64,000 bases of DNA, from the NCBI GenBank assembly GCA_963662035.1, contig CAVLDO010000002.1:68291-132290 (forward strand). Reading direction: 5' to 3'. Source of the DNA: Equibacterium sp963662035 (GTDB lineage Bacteria; Bacteroidota; Bacteroidia; Bacteroidales; UBA932). The number at the start of each line of letters is the position of its first letter. Position 1 is the first letter of the stretch. Below the pieces are notes generated by a model, which saw only the letters and a program-made list of their open reading frames with translations, was not told the DNA's origin and made no database searches. The translations under genes and the position numbers were made by a program. This document shows positions 42,835 through 50,449 of the stretch, piece by piece.

Positions 42835-43660
42835 CCACTCATACGGATTGCTCAAAGGCAAAAAAGGGATAATATTCGGCGCCCTGAACGACCGCTCCAT
42901 AGCCTGGAGGGCCGCGCTGCGCTGCCGCGAAGAGGGGGCCGACCTGGTGCTCACCAACACGGCCGTGTCGCTGCGGCTGGGGCAGATAAACTCTCTGGCG
43001 CAGATTTGCTCCGCCAAGGTGATACCGGCCGACGCCACCAGTATGGAGGATCTCGCCGCCCTGGTGGACGGCGCAATGGAGCATTTCGGCGGCAAGATAG
43101 ACTTTGTGCTGCACAGCGTGGGAATGTCTCCCAACGTGCGCAAGAACATTCCCTACGAGGCTCTCAACTATAACTTTCTGCAGAAGACCCTGGACATCTC
43201 GGCCATCTCCTTTCACAAGGTGATTAGTACTCTCTACTCAAAGGACGCGGTATCCGACGGCGGCAGCATTGTGGCTCTGACCTACATCGCGGCGGAGCGG
43301 GCCATTTCCGGCTACAGCGATATGGCCGACGCCAAGGCTCTGCTGCAGAGCGTAGCCCGCAGCTTCGGTCTCAAATATGGAGCAAAGTGCGGCGTGAGGG
43401 TCAACACCCTCTCGCAGTCGCCCACACTCACCACGGCGGGGGAGGGTATTGCCGGAATGACCGATATGTACCGCTATGCCGACAAAATCTCTCCGCTGGG
43501 CAACGCCTCGGCCGACGATTGCGCCGACTATCTGGTGACCCTCTTCAGCGACCTTACGCGCAAGGTGACGATGCAGAATCTCTACCACGACGGCGGCTTC
43601 TCATCCACCGGCCTTACGGCCGAGGTACTGGAAGCATTTACAAAAGGACTTGAAAATTAA
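42827..43660 (+). CDS. fabI: Enoyl-ACP reductase, FabI type
   Basis: A 277-residue short-chain dehydrogenase of the FabI class. The nucleotide-binding start is KKGIIFGALNDRSIAWRAA. The active-site region LTYIAAERAISGYSDMADAK has Tyr153, Tyr163 and Lys170 in FabI spacing. VRVNTLSQSPTLTTAG and the closing YHDGGFSSTG agree. It completes the elongation cycle; a ketoreductase (FabG) is the only cycle enzyme not present here. The stop codon forms part of the following terminator. Confidence 0.92.
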   Translation: MNNHSYGLLKGKKGIIFGALNDRSIAWRAALRCREEGADLVLTNTAVSLRLGQINSLAQICSAKVIPADATSMEDLAALVDGAMEHFGGKIDFVLHSVGMSPNVRKNIPYEALNYNFLQKTLDISAISFHKVISTLYSKDAVSDGGSIVALTYIAAERAISGYSDMADAKALLQSVARSFGLKYGAKCGVRVNTLSQSPTLTTAGEGIAGMTDMYRYADKISPLGNASADDCADYLVTLFSDLTRKVTMQNLYHDGGFSSTGLTAEVLEAFTKGLEN

Positions 43661-43685
43661 CGGGTTGAATATAACCCGTTTTTTT
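43659..43685 (+). terminator. Terminator after fabI
   Basis: AACGGGTT (43659-43666) pairs with AACCCGTT (43673-43680), then T5. The first stem bases belong to the fabI stop codon. Confidence 0.85.
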
Positions 43686-43694
43686 ATACCTTTG
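43665..43694 (+). promoter_or_regulatory. Consensus promoter of the serine palmitoyltransferase gene
   Basis: TTG at 43665-43667, 19-bp spacer, TACCTTTG at 43687-43694. The -33 element lies inside the fabI terminator hairpin. The predicted leader to the ATG at 43739 is about 40 nt. Confidence 0.75.
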
Positions 43695-43738
43695 GCCGAT
43701 ATATTTTTAACCGACACAACAGCAAATTACTATCATAT

Positions 43739-44926
43739 ATGAAACTTTTACAGGAAAAACTGGCTCAATTCACCGCACCGGACCAGTACAAGGCACTTGG
43801 GGTGTATCCTTATTTCCGCCCCATCAGCAGCGAGCAGGGCGACGAGGTCGTGATCAATGGCAAGAAAATCCTGATGTTCGGCTCCAACTGCTACCTCGGC
43901 CTGGCCAATCACCCCAAGGTGAAGGAGGCCGCCATCGAGGCTGTTAAAAAGTATGGCTCGGGATGTGCCGGCAGCCGCTTTCTGAACGGCTCGCTGGATA
44001 TCCACGAGCAGACCGAGGCCCGTTTGGCCAAGTTTGTGGGCAAGGAAGAGGCCATAATATTCTCCACCGGCTTCCAGGTCAACCTGGGTGTCGTGTCCTG
44101 TCTTGCAGGGCGCAACGACTATATTCTGCTGGACGAGCGCGACCACGCCTCCATAATCGAAGGACGCCGCCTGAGCCCCGCCACCCACCTGAAATTCCGC
44201 CACAACGATATGGCGCACCTCGAGTCCAAGCTCAAGAAGTGCGAGAGCGACAAAATCAAGCTTATCGTGGTGGACGGCGTGTTCAGCATGGAGGGCGACC
44301 TCGCCCCGGTGAACGACCTGGTCGCCCTGGCCAAGAAATATGACGCCGCAGTGATGGTGGACGAAGCCCACAGTATGGGTGTTTTCGGCCCCAACGGACA
44401 GGGTCTGTGCCACGAGAAAGGGGTCACCGACGACGTCGACCTGATTATGGCCACCTTCAGCAAGAGCTTCGCCTCGCTGGGCGGCTTTATCGCCACCGAC
44501 CACATCACGGCCAACTACATCCGCCACAACGCCCGCTCATACATATTCAGCGCCAGCGCGACTCCCGCCGCAATAGGCGCGGTGAACGCCAGCCTGGACA
44601 TTATGGAGCAGGAGCCCGAGCGCATACAGCATCTGTGGGACATCACCCGCTTTGCGATAGAGGGTTTCCGCAATATGGGCTGCGAGATAGGCAACACCTC
44701 AACCCCGATTATCCCGCTTTATATCCGCGACAACGAGAAGACCTTCCGCGTGACCCGCGACCTCTTTGACGAGGGGCTGTTCGTGAACCCTGTGGTATCG
44801 CCTGCAGTGCCCACCGAGGACACCCTCATCCGCTTCTCCCTTATGGCGACCCACTCCAAGGCACAGGTCGAGTTTGCGCTTGAGAAGATTCAGAAGGTGT
44901 TCCGCAAATACGGCATCATAGAATAA
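43739..44926 (+). CDS. spt: Serine palmitoyltransferase (alpha-oxoamine synthase family)
   Basis: A 395-residue PLP enzyme. SNCYLGLANHPKVKEAAIEA, GSGCAGSRFLNGSLDIHEQ and VVDGVFSMEGDLAP place it in the alpha-oxoamine synthases. The PLP lysine is Lys242 in ATFSKSFASLGGF and the Asp-x-Ala-His motif is VDEAHSMGVFG. The N-terminus GVYPYFRPISSEQ and the whole sequence resemble the Bacteroides enzyme that condenses serine with an acyl thioester to start sphingolipids. KBL-type relatives (2-amino-3-ketobutyrate ligase) are the alternative but fit less well. The SDR start codon overlaps its stop by one base. Confidence 0.88.
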   Translation: MKLLQEKLAQFTAPDQYKALGVYPYFRPISSEQGDEVVINGKKILMFGSNCYLGLANHPKVKEAAIEAVKKYGSGCAGSRFLNGSLDIHEQTEARLAKFVGKEEAIIFSTGFQVNLGVVSCLAGRNDYILLDERDHASIIEGRRLSPATHLKFRHNDMAHLESKLKKCESDKIKLIVVDGVFSMEGDLAPVNDLVALAKKYDAAVMVDEAHSMGVFGPNGQGLCHEKGVTDDVDLIMATFSKSFASLGGFIATDHITANYIRHNARSYIFSASATPAAIGAVNASLDIMEQEPERIQHLWDITRFAIEGFRNMGCEIGNTSTPIIPLYIRDNEKTFRVTRDLFDEGLFVNPVVSPAVPTEDTLIRFSLMATHSKAQVEFALEKIQKVFRKYGIIE

Positions 44927-45750
44927 TGGGCACAAAAGTGCATACGGTGCTTCTTACCGGCGGCTCGTCGGGCATCGGGGCCGAGACAAGCCGGATGCTC
45001 GCTATCGCCGGTATGAAGGTCTATGCCGCTTCCCGCCGCGCAACGGTGCCGCCTGAATGCGCCGCGGCCGGCGAAGTGATTCCGATTGCAATGGATGTCA
45101 ACAGCGACGAGAGCGTGAATGCAGCCGTCGCTCAAATCATTGAAGCCGAGGGGAGCATAGACGCCGTGGTCTGCAACGCCGGCAACGGCATCGCGGGCGC
45201 GGTGGAGGATACCGATGTGCAGGAGGCCAAGTATCAGTTCGAGACCTGCTTCTTCGGAGCGCACAGAGTGATCAGGGCGGTGCTGCCCCATATGCGCAAG
45301 GCCGGCTTCGGCCGCATAGTCACCGTGAGCAGCGTGGCGGCGGTGGTCCCCATTCCCTATCAGACATTCTACAGCTCTGCAAAGGCGGCGCTGCTCATCT
45401 ATACCGAATCGCTCTCTATGGAGGTCAAAGGGTTCGGCATACAGTGCTGCAGCATTCTGCCGGGTGACACCAAAACAGGTTTTACATCGGCGCGCAAGTG
45501 CACGCGGCAGGCAGAAGATGCTGCCAGCCCCTACAGCGCCGCCTTCAAAAGGTCTGTGGGGCGGATGGAGCACGACGAGCAGAACGGGATGCCCGCCTCA
45601 AAGATAGCGGCGGCGGTGGTGCGGCAGCTCTCGCGGCGAAGGATGCGCCCGATACTCACACCACGGATCGACTACAAGGCGGTCACCTTCCTTATCCGCA
45701 TTCTCCCCACCCGGCTGATGCTATTTCTGGTGGGTAAAATCTACGCCTGA
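44926..45750 (+). CDS. Short-chain dehydrogenase, candidate 3-ketosphinganine reductase
   Basis: A 274-residue classical SDR. The cofactor motif is TGGSSGIG (near residue 11), followed by NAGNG and the catalytic Tyr/Lys in FYSSAKAALL. The C-terminus is hydrophobic (FLIRILPTRLMLFLVG), as in eukaryotic 3-ketodihydrosphingosine reductases, which are membrane associated. The start overlaps the serine palmitoyltransferase stop by one base, so the SDR probably acts on its product. General fatty acyl or steroid-like SDR activity cannot be excluded. Confidence 0.75.
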   Translation: MGTKVHTVLLTGGSSGIGAETSRMLAIAGMKVYAASRRATVPPECAAAGEVIPIAMDVNSDESVNAAVAQIIEAEGSIDAVVCNAGNGIAGAVEDTDVQEAKYQFETCFFGAHRVIRAVLPHMRKAGFGRIVTVSSVAAVVPIPYQTFYSSAKAALLIYTESLSMEVKGFGIQCCSILPGDTKTGFTSARKCTRQAEDAASPYSAAFKRSVGRMEHDEQNGMPASKIAAAVVRQLSRRRMRPILTPRIDYKAVTFLIRILPTRLMLFLVGKIYA

Positions 45751-45759
45751 GGCACAGGA

Positions 45760-45803
45760 GGCACACAAAAAGAGAGGGGACGCCCCCTCTTTTTTTGTGT
45801 GCC
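45760..45803. terminator. Bidirectional terminator
   Basis: A near-perfect inverted repeat, GGCACACAAAAAGAGAGGGG against CCCCTCTTTTTTTGTGTGCC, sits between the convergent SDR and DAHP synthase genes and carries A and T runs on both sides. Confidence 0.92.
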
Positions 45804-45811
45804 GCTCCTTG

Positions 45812-46846
45812 CTATCGGCGCAGGTCGGCAATGTCCAGAATCAGCCGTTCGCTCTTTTCCCAGCCCAGGCAGGGGTCGGTGATGGACTGGCCGTAAACCT
45901 GCGAGTCGCTCCCCTGGCGTCCGTCCACCAGATAAGACTCTATCATAAGCCCCTTCACCAGACGCCGGATATCATCGGAGTGCCGGGTGGAGTGCAGCAC
46001 CTCCTTGGCGATGCGGATCTGCTGCCCGTACTGCTTGCCCGAGTTGGCGTGGTTGGTGTCCACAATCAGCGCCGGATTGGGCAGACCGGATTCGGCATAC
46101 ATCTCGTAGAGCCCCATCATATCTTCGTAGTGATAGTTGGGGGCGGTGCGGCCGTTTTTGTTCACGCTGCCGCGCAGAATGGCGTGCGCGAGGGGGTTGC
46201 CCTTGCTGGAGACCTCCCAGCCGCGATAGATGAAGGTGTGGGGGAGGGTCGCGGCGTGTATGGAATTCAACATCACGGTGATGTCGCCGCTGGTGGGGTT
46301 CTTCATACCCACGGGGATGTCCAGGCCGCTGGCGGTGAGCCTGTGAATCTGGCTCTCGACGCTCCGAGCCCCCACCGCCACATAGCTCAGAAGGTCTGCG
46401 AGGTAGCCGTGGTTGTCGGGGTAGAGCATTTCATCGGCCCCGCTGAAGCCGGTCTGATGCAACACATTAAGGTGGAGCCGGCGGATGGCCAGCAGCCCCT
46501 TGAGCATATCGGAGCCGCTGTGGGGGTCGGGCTGATGCAGCATCCCCTTGTATCCCTCGCCGGTGGTGCGGGGCTTGTTGGTGTATATTCTGGGGACGAT
46601 GGTGATTACATCGGCTACCTTCTGCTGCACTTCGGCCAGGCGGGTCACATATTCCAGTACCGCGTCTTCGCGGTCGGCCGAGCACGGGCCGATTATCAGC
46701 AGCAGTTTGTCGCTGCGGCCGCAGATTATGTCGCTCACCGCCTTGTCGTTGCTGCTTTTGATCGCCGCGAGCTCCTGCGGCAGCGGATACATCTGCCTGA
46801 TCTCCGCCGTAGACGGCAACCGTCTCTTGAATTCCATATTGTTCAT
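45812..46846 (-). CDS. 3-deoxy-7-phosphoheptulonate (DAHP) synthase, AroF/G/H type
   Basis: A 344-residue class I aldolase that condenses PEP and erythrose 4-phosphate in the first shikimate step. Key strings: LLIIGPCSADREDAVLEY, PRIYTNKPRTTGEGYKGM, GARSVESQIHRLTASGLDIP, VGMKNPTSGD and VDTNHANSGKQYGQQ. The length equals a full AroG-type enzyme without a chorismate mutase extension. It is the last gene of the aromatic operon, 29 bp after tyrA. Which amino acid inhibits it cannot be read. Confidence 0.95.
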   Translation of the reverse strand: MNNMEFKRRLPSTAEIRQMYPLPQELAAIKSSNDKAVSDIICGRSDKLLLIIGPCSADREDAVLEYVTRLAEVQQKVADVITIVPRIYTNKPRTTGEGYKGMLHQPDPHSGSDMLKGLLAIRRLHLNVLHQTGFSGADEMLYPDNHGYLADLLSYVAVGARSVESQIHRLTASGLDIPVGMKNPTSGDITVMLNSIHAATLPHTFIYRGWEVSSKGNPLAHAILRGSVNKNGRTAPNYHYEDMMGLYEMYAESGLPNPALIVDTNHANSGKQYGQQIRIAKEVLHSTRHSDDIRRLVKGLMIESYLVDGRQGSDSQVYGQSITDPCLGWEKSERLILDIADLRR

Positions 46847-46875
46847 ACGCTATACTACTTCTAAACTTTCAACTT

Positions 46876-47730
46876 TCAGACTTTTTTGTTGAAGTACCTG
46901 CGCCGCTCGGTGGAGGTTTTCATCATCTCCTTCATCGTTTCGGTGTCCCCCTCGGCTATCGCCCTCTTGAGTCGGTCAAACGCCTTCTCGAAAAGCTGCA
47001 TCTGAGACAGAAGCTGGTCCCGGTTCATCATAAACAGCTCGCTCCACATATTCCCGTTGATGTTGGCGATGCGTGTCAGATCGCGGAACGAGTCGCCGGT
47101 GTAGTCCACCAGATGGGTCGAATCCTTGCTGCACATCAGACACACCGCAATGCAGTGGGTCAGCTGCGAGAGAAAGGCTATCATCTCATCGTGCTCCTCC
47201 GGGCTCAGCGTAGAGATGTGGCCGAAGCCCAGCTCGCGCCCCAAGCTGCAGGCATACTCTATCGCCTCCGGACTGTTGCGTGCGGTGGGGGTCACTATGT
47301 AGTTGGCCCCGTCGAAGACATCAGGGTTGCGGTTGTCTATGCCAGAGAGCTCGCGTCCGGCCATCGGGTGGGCGGCGATGAACTCCACATCGGGCCGCAG
47401 CATCTCCTGCACGCGGTACACCACCGACCCCTTGACGCCGGTGACGTCGGTAATCAGGGTGCGGCCGGATAGGCAGTCCTGATATTTCTCTATCCACTCC
47501 ACAAACAGGTTGGGGTAGAGGGCGAACACCACCACATTGTATTTCTCCACAAACTCGCGGCTCACCTTGGTGGTGCCCTCGTCTATGATCCCGTCGCGCA
47601 GGGCGGTTTCTATCGTGGACTCCCGGGCGGAGAGGCCGCCGATGCGGTAGCCCTTGCCGTGAAGGCGCTCTGCATACGATGCGCCAATCATTCCGAGTCC
47701 CACTATGAGTATCTTGTCGTTCTTATTCAT
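46876..47730 (-). CDS. tyrA: Prephenate dehydrogenase
   Basis: A 284-residue NAD-dependent enzyme that makes 4-hydroxyphenylpyruvate. The Rossmann start is KILIVGLGMIGASYAERL; the catalytic region FIAAHPMAGRELSGIDN contains the conserved His, and LSQLTHCIAVCLM follows. It has no mutase or ACT domain. It overlaps aroA by 8 bp. pheA is not in this operon, so the cluster leans towards tyrosine. Confidence 0.92.
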   Translation of the reverse strand: MNKNDKILIVGLGMIGASYAERLHGKGYRIGGLSARESTIETALRDGIIDEGTTKVSREFVEKYNVVVFALYPNLFVEWIEKYQDCLSGRTLITDVTGVKGSVVYRVQEMLRPDVEFIAAHPMAGRELSGIDNRNPDVFDGANYIVTPTARNSPEAIEYACSLGRELGFGHISTLSPEEHDEMIAFLSQLTHCIAVCLMCSKDSTHLVDYTGDSFRDLTRIANINGNMWSELFMMNRDQLLSQMQLFEKAFDRLKRAIAEGDTETMKEMMKTSTERRRYFNKKV

Positions 47731-48919
47731 ATCTTATGCTGATGCCTAATTTGCCGATTTCGCTGAAAAATGAAGGATAGCTCTTATTCACCGCCTCGCA
47801 CCCCTCTATGCGCGCTCCGCAGAGGCTGCCGACGGCCGCCAGCGACATCGCTATGCGGTGGTCGTTGTGGCTCGAGAAGTTAAACGGACCTTCAAGGCTC
47901 TCCGTGGGGTAAATCTCCACAAAGTCGCCCCCTGATTCTACCCGGGCTCCGATTTTCTGCAGCTCGCAGGCAATCTCGCCGATGCGGTCGCTCTCCTTTA
48001 TGCGGAGTCGTCCGGTGTGCTCGAAGCGGGCCCCGTGCTTGATTGCCGCCAGGGTGAAGAGCACCGGCCCGAGGTCGATGCAGTCGGCGAGGTCTATCGT
48101 GCAGCGGGCGCTGCACAGGGCCTTGAAGTGCTCCCTGAACACCCTGTCTCCCTGCAGCGAGCAGGAGCCCAGATTGGTGACGCGGACATCGCCCCCCAGG
48201 CAGTTGTAAATTTCCAGAAAGGCGGCGTTTGACCAGTCCCCCTCCACAGTGCAGTCGCCCAGATTGTATTTCTGCCCTCCCCGGATAAAGATTTCATCCC
48301 CTTCGAGGCGGACATCAATCCCCGCCCGGTGCAGCACATCGGCTGTGATGGCGATGTATCCCCTGCTGCCCACGGGCGGCAGTATTGTTATGTGACTGTC
48401 CCCCTGCAGCAGCGGCAGGGCAAACATAAGCCCCGTTATGTACTGGCTGCTGAGGCTGCCGTCTATAGTGTATTCTCCGCTGCCGAGGCGTCCGCTCACC
48501 TGCAGGGAATCTCTCCCTTTTGTGCAGGAGATGCCCTGCGCGGCAAAAATCTTTTCGTATTCTCCTATGCCCCGGCTGAAGAGCTTTTCTGTGCCGCAGA
48601 ACCGGCCGCCCCCCTGCAGCGCCAGTGCAATCGGAATCATAAACCGCAGCGTGGAGCCGCTCTCGTTGCAGGGGAGAGCTCCGCCTCCGATGCCTCCCGC
48701 AGAGATTGTGACGCTTTCCCCCTCAACCGAAGCCAGCCCCCCGAGGGCGCGGATGCAGCCGAGGGTCGCCTCCACATCGCGCGAGAGCTCGATGCCGCCG
48801 ATGCGGGTTAAGCCGCCGCCCAGAAACGCCGCTATCAGCAGCCGGTGGGCGTAACTCTTGGAGGGCGGCGCCGCCACTGTCCCGGCGGCGCGGCTTCTGT
48901 CTATGATGCAGACGCTCAT
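47723..48919 (-). CDS. aroA: 3-phosphoshikimate 1-carboxyvinyltransferase (EPSP synthase)
   Basis: A 398-residue enzyme joining PEP to shikimate 3-phosphate. AAPPSKSYAHRLLIAAFLGG carries the substrate-binding Lys, ESGSTLRFMIPIALAL is the PEP-contact region, and HTGRLRIKESDRIGEIACEL is the second signature. It is slightly shorter than the E. coli enzyme (427). Four-base overlap with aroQ upstream and 8-base overlap with tyrA downstream. Confidence 0.95.
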   Translation of the reverse strand: MSVCIIDRSRAAGTVAAPPSKSYAHRLLIAAFLGGGLTRIGGIELSRDVEATLGCIRALGGLASVEGESVTISAGGIGGGALPCNESGSTLRFMIPIALALQGGGRFCGTEKLFSRGIGEYEKIFAAQGISCTKGRDSLQVSGRLGSGEYTIDGSLSSQYITGLMFALPLLQGDSHITILPPVGSRGYIAITADVLHRAGIDVRLEGDEIFIRGGQKYNLGDCTVEGDWSNAAFLEIYNCLGGDVRVTNLGSCSLQGDRVFREHFKALCSARCTIDLADCIDLGPVLFTLAAIKHGARFEHTGRLRIKESDRIGEIACELQKIGARVESGGDFVEIYPTESLEGPFNFSSHNDHRIAMSLAAVGSLCGARIEGCEAVNKSYPSFFSEIGKLGISIRYE

Positions 48920-49344
48920 TTTTCAAGCAGAATGTCTATGGCCTCAAGATACCCGTCGGTGCCGTGGCCTATCACGGAGGCCTTGCAGGCGGGGCGGATG
49001 TAGCTCCTCTGGCGGAAATCCTCCCGCTGATCCAGACGGCTGATGTGCACCTCCACGCAGGGGATCTTCACGCTTTTGAGGGCGTCCAGCAGCGCTATGC
49101 TGGTGTGGGTGTAGGCGCCCGGGTTGAACACTATGCCGTCGACGGCATCGAAGTAGGCCTGCTGTATGCGGTCTACCAGCGCCCCTTCGTGGTTTGACTG
49201 GTAGAATTCCACCTGAATGTTGCGCTCTGCCGCGTGTGCAGAAATCTTCTCCAGCAGGGCGGAGTAGGACTCACTGCCGTAGATGCCCGGCTCGCGTATG
49301 CCCAGCATATTGAGGTTAGGGCCGTTGAGTATGAGTATCTTCAT
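48916..49344 (-). CDS. aroQ: Type II 3-dehydroquinate dehydratase
   Basis: A 142-residue dodecamer-forming enzyme. LILNGPNLNMLGIREPGIYG holds the catalytic Arg and Tyr, FNPGAYTHTSIALLDAL the active-site loop, and EVHISRLDQREDFRQRSYI the catalytic His. The usual EVHLSN and RHHS sequences are changed to EVHISR and RQRS, a mild divergence. The N-terminal codons overlap the end of aroC by 29 bp. Confidence 0.95.
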   Translation of the reverse strand: MKILILNGPNLNMLGIREPGIYGSESYSALLEKISAHAAERNIQVEFYQSNHEGALVDRIQQAYFDAVDGIVFNPGAYTHTSIALLDALKSVKIPCVEVHISRLDQREDFRQRSYIRPACKASVIGHGTDGYLEAIDILLEK

Positions 49345-50449
49345 TGTTGCTGACGAATATCGAGTTTGAGAACGCTCCCTTGAGCAGGTCGCAGATTACT
49401 ATGGAGGTGAGGGCGGTCACTACCGGACAGATGCGGCGGATTATGGCCGGATCGTGCCGTCCGGTGACCTTGATGGTGGCCTCCTGTCCGGATACCAGAT
49501 CCACGGTCTGCTGCTCCAGAGAAATCGACGGGGTGGGTTTCACCGCGCAGTTGAACACCACCGGCATCCCGTTGGAATAGCCGCCGTTGATGCCGCCGTT
49601 GTTGTTGGTGACGGTGGCGATGCGGCCGCCGCGGTTGCAGAAGCTGTCGTTGAGGCTGCTGCCGGTGCCGGATCCGAATCCGAATCCGAGGCCGAACTCG
49701 ACCCCCTTGATGCCCCCGACTGAGAACATCGCGTTGGCCAGAGTCCCCTCAAGGCTGCCGAACCAGGGCTCGCCGACTCCCACCGGGAGGCCGGTGACGG
49801 CAGTCTGGATGGTGCCGCCCACCGAGTCGCCCTTGATACGGATGGCGTCTATGGCTGCAGTCATCTGCCTTTCGGCATCGCTTATCAGGGGAAAACGCCT
49901 GAGGTTCACCGCCGCTATCTGCTCCGCGAGACTATCGGGGTCGGCGGCGGCAAATGGGGTGTCGCCGACTCCGGCGCAGCTGAGGATGTGGGTGCCGACC
50001 CTGATGCCGATGCCCTCCAGCATCTGAAGGCAGACGGCGCCAAGAGCCACAATGGGGGCGGTGAGGCGGCCCGAGAAGTGTCCGCCGCCGCGCCAGTCCT
50101 CATAGCCTCGGTGCACGATGTGGCTCACATAGTCGGCGTGCGAGGGGCGGGCCAGAAGATGGTTGGCTGCATAGTCGCCGCTGCGCACGTTGGCGTTCTC
50201 TATCAGAATGCAGAGCGGCTCCCCGGTGGTGAAGCCGTTGAACTCCCCGCTTATTATCTTGAAGTTGTCAGCCTCCACGCGGGCGGTCTCGTTGGCCCCG
50301 CAGGGGCGGCGGCGCGCCAGGCATTCGGCAATGCGGGCGCGGTCTACGGCCAGTCCGGCGGGCATCCCGTCCAGAACGGCTCCGATGGCTTCGCCGTGGC
50401 TCTCGCCGAAGAGGTTCAGCGTGATATATGTTCCTAATGAATTTCTCAT
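49316..50449 (-). CDS. aroC: Chorismate synthase
   Basis: A 377-residue FMN-dependent enzyme making chorismate from EPSP. Motifs: LNLFGESHGEAIGAVLDGMP near the start, ARPSHADYV, DWRGGGHFSGRLTAPIVALG (similar to the GGRSSARET-type signature but divergent), GFGFGSGTGSSLND and ATVTNNNGGINGGYSNGMPV. The C-terminus continues into aroQ. ATGA overlap with the upstream aroB fusion. Confidence 0.95.
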   Translation of the reverse strand: MRNSLGTYITLNLFGESHGEAIGAVLDGMPAGLAVDRARIAECLARRRPCGANETARVEADNFKIISGEFNGFTTGEPLCILIENANVRSGDYAANHLLARPSHADYVSHIVHRGYEDWRGGGHFSGRLTAPIVALGAVCLQMLEGIGIRVGTHILSCAGVGDTPFAAADPDSLAEQIAAVNLRRFPLISDAERQMTAAIDAIRIKGDSVGGTIQTAVTGLPVGVGEPWFGSLEGTLANAMFSVGGIKGVEFGLGFGFGSGTGSSLNDSFCNRGGRIATVTNNNGGINGGYSNGMPVVFNCAVKPTPSISLEQQTVDLVSGQEATIKVTGRHDPAIIRRICPVVTALTSIVICDLLKGAFSNSIFVSNNEDTHTQRP

